DNA of 64,000 bases from an uncultured Acidimicrobiales bacterium (GTDB taxonomy: Bacteria; Actinomycetota; Acidimicrobiia; Acidimicrobiales; SZUA-35): positions 42,933 to 106,932 of the forward strand of contig CALKZY010000004.1 in assembly GCA_938002965.1 (NCBI GenBank), in the 5' to 3' direction. The notes below the pieces were generated by a model, which saw only the letters and a list, made by a program, of their open reading frames with translations, was not told where the DNA came from and ran no database searches. Both the position numbers and the translations under genes were made by a program. This document shows, piece after piece, positions 62,582 to 64,000 of the stretch; the first letter of the stretch is position 1, and each line of letters starts with the position of its first letter.

Positions 62582-63103
62582 GTGAACACTGCGGCGAAAG
62601 AACCCCAAGACAACTTTTCCGAAGATGAATTTCGGGGCCCTCCCACTTCCGAGGAAGCGGAGGCGTGGCGCTCAGCGGCCAAGGTCGGCAACACCGACGC
62701 CATGTACAACATGGGGATCCTCTGCTACCAACAGGGCCAACTGGTCGGTACCGACTCAGCCGAAACCTGGTGGATTCAAGCGGCCAAACAGGATCACACT
62801 GAAGCGCAAATGAACCTCGGTCTGCTCCGCTACGAGCAGAATCGGATTCTGGGCGACGACTCAGCCGAGTCGTGGTGGCGGATGGCGGCCGATAGCGGCA
62901 GTGCCGACGCGGCCTGCAACCTTGGCGCCGTCCGTCAAGCTCAGGAGCGCTACCGGGGCGACGACTCAGCCGAGCACTGGTGGTCGAAAGCGGCCGACGC
63001 AGGCAACCCTGACGCGGCCTACAACCTCCGGATCCTGAACGAAGAGCATCCGACGACCACCTCTGCCGTTGAACTGCAGCCTGGCAAGAGGCCCGAGGGC
63101 TAG
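62582..63103 (+). CDS. Sel1-repeat protein
   Basis: The 173-residue protein is built of four Sel1-like repeats of about 36 residues, each with the pattern DSAExWWxxAAxxGxxDAxxNLGxL (visible at AKVGNTDAMYNMGIL, AETWWIQAAKQDHTEAQMNLGLL, AESWWRMAADSGSADAACNLG and AEHWWSKAADAGNPDAAYNL). Sel1 repeats form an alpha-solenoid for protein binding. No signal peptide is present, so it is cytoplasmic. I chose the GTG at 62582 because GAGG lies in front; a GTG six bases earlier is less well placed. No partner is evident. Confidence 0.85.
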   Translation: MNTAAKEPQDNFSEDEFRGPPTSEEAEAWRSAAKVGNTDAMYNMGILCYQQGQLVGTDSAETWWIQAAKQDHTEAQMNLGLLRYEQNRILGDDSAESWWRMAADSGSADAACNLGAVRQAQERYRGDDSAEHWWSKAADAGNPDAAYNLRILNEEHPTTTSAVELQPGKRPEG

Positions 63104-63112
63104 CAAAACAAA

Positions 63113-63167
63113 CCTCGGCCCGTGCAGGCTCCATGGAGGGAAAGGGGAACATTGGCACGGACCGAGG
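63113..63167. terminator. Long inverted repeat between convergent genes
   Basis: CCTCGGCCCGTGC (63113-63125) and GCACGGACCGAGG (63155-63167) pair with one mismatch around a 29-base loop that itself contains the palindrome CTCCATGGAG. It lies just after the Sel1 gene and about 50 bases before the end of the convergent permease gene. It may terminate both transcripts. The loop is longer than in a classic terminator, so a regulatory RNA structure is also possible. Confidence 0.55.
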
Positions 63168-63216
63168 TCGATCTAAGTGAGTTGTTTGACGGCCGGACGA
63201 CGACCGTTGTTGATGG

Positions 63217-64000
63217 TTATTGTCTCACAGAGATAGCGTCCAGCACGTTCAGCCTCCCGGCTCGACGAGCGGGCAGGATGGCGGCCACCACTCCGGCGAC
63301 ACCGGCTATTGCCACCATGACGGCCAACCGGCCAACCGGGATGGTCACTGTGGTCAGGAACGTGTCGGGGATGGCTTCAACCGCTCCCCAACCGAACAAC
63401 AAACCGGTGGCCACGCCGAGTACCGCACCAAACATGGCAATGGCAGCCGCCTCCCACCGGATCATCCGCCGGGTTTGTGAGCGGGTCATCCCCACTGCAC
63501 GCAGCAGACCGATTTCTCTGGTTCGCTCCACCACCGACAGGGCGAGGTTGAGGCCGATACCCAACAGGGCAATCACGATGGCCAGCGCCAGCATCAGAGA
63601 GATGATGTTAATGAGCGAATCGATTTCGGCCTCGACCGACTCCCGATACTCAGCCGAACTCTGAAGTACGAGCTGGGGGTACTGGTCAACGATGGTGGCC
63701 ATAGCCGTCTCAGCCTGAGCAGCGGTGTAGCCATCGGCCACCTGGGCGGCAACCCACTCAACACCGTCAATGTCGACCAGCGGTGCAGCGGCCGACCAAT
63801 CCAACCAGCCGCCCTCCACGATCGACTGATCGGTAAAGGTGGCCACCAACTCGAACGACGCGGTTCGACCGTCGGCAAACGTCATGTCAACGCTGTCACC
63901 TACAGCTAGTCCACGCTCGGCCGCCCGCTCGGTGGGCAACATCATCGCTCGGGACACCGACTCCAGATCACCGGGGTCAATCGAACCTTCATCAATACCG
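63217..64000 (-). CDS. FtsX/MacB-type ABC permease, C-terminal part (cut by window edge)
   Basis: The frame is open to the right edge, so at least 260 residues are seen and the N-terminal part is outside. The visible part has an extracytoplasmic segment (SVDMTFADGRTASFELVATF), a long helix (IISLMLALAIVIALLGIGLNLALSVV), the coupling motif ERTREIGLLRAVGMTRSQTRRMI, two further helices and a C-terminal PARRAGRLNVLDAISVRQ. This is the ABC3/FtsX permease type, with cytoplasmic sequence close to the window's MacB permease. It probably has an ATPase partner beyond the edge. Confidence 0.88.
   Translation of the reverse strand, partial: GIDEGSIDPGDLESVSRAMMLPTERAAERGLAVGDSVDMTFADGRTASFELVATFTDQSIVEGGWLDWSAAAPLVDIDGVEWVAAQVADGYTAAQAETAMATIVDQYPQLVLQSSAEYRESVEAEIDSLINIISLMLALAIVIALLGIGLNLALSVVERTREIGLLRAVGMTRSQTRRMIRWEAAAIAMFGAVLGVATGLLFGWGAVEAIPDTFLTTVTIPVGRLAVMVAIAGVAGVVAAILPARRAGRLNVLDAISVRQ

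Overview
The window looks like chromosomal DNA of a free-living, high-GC Gram-positive bacterium, most likely an actinomycete of the Acidimicrobiia type. The signs are frequent GTG/TTG starts, C/G-rich third codon positions, many short lipoproteins with a lipobox, a DUF2510/DUF4870 membrane protein, a DinB-type thiol transferase-like protein and MacB-type efflux operons with peptidoglycan-binding adaptors. The taxonomic guess is inference; no rRNA or marker gene is present. Coding density is very high: genes overlap by 1 to 4 bases in many places, and no gene-free stretch exceeds 300 bases. I see no tRNA, rRNA, CRISPR array, transposase or phage gene.

Bases 1-11000 are mostly on the minus strand: the start of an unknown gene, an HbpS/GlcG-like protein and malate synthase G (facing a GntR/FCD regulator across a palindromic operator), an MpaB-type oxygenase, a glycosyltransferase, a VOC protein, then an overlapping DapA-family / aldehyde dehydrogenase / FAD amine-oxidase operon. 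Divergent from that operon, LysR leads a second one (LysR, MttB-family methyltransferase, two SDRs). Next come a secreted AA5 copper radical oxidase, a gamma-butyrobetaine-hydroxylase-type dioxygenase and an isochorismatase-fold hydrolase.

Bases 20000-28300 hold a compact quaternary-amine-like locus. IclR, an amino-acid-type ABC importer and an MFS carrier run leftward. A second gamma-butyrobetaine-hydroxylase-like enzyme plus a beta-keto acid cleavage enzyme run rightward. The two arms share a repeat-rich operator region. With the MttB-family protein this suggests, without proving it, catabolism of gamma-butyrobetaine/carnitine to glycine betaine and its demethylation.

Bases 28300-43100 carry small lipoproteins and membrane proteins, a three-gene 2-oxoacid/acetoin dehydrogenase operon (E1alpha, E1beta, E2) followed by a SorC-type regulator, an HExxH lipoprotein, a MetY-like enzyme with a hydrolase, and a large secreted beta-propeller protein. 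Bases 43000-50000 are a MacB-type efflux operon with two adaptor proteins and a cysteine-rich lipoprotein.

Bases 50192-54077 contain the most unusual unit: a free-standing amino-acid adenylation enzyme, a six-TM ferric-reductase-like membrane flavoprotein and an enoyl-CoA hydratase, all overlapping. The window ends with RutA without its usual partners, an ABC-2 exporter, a TauD-type dioxygenase preceded by 16-bp iterons, an FAH-family hydrolase, AzlCD, a second isochorismatase-fold enzyme, an isocitrate-lyase-family lyase, a Sel1-repeat protein and a truncated FtsX-type permease.
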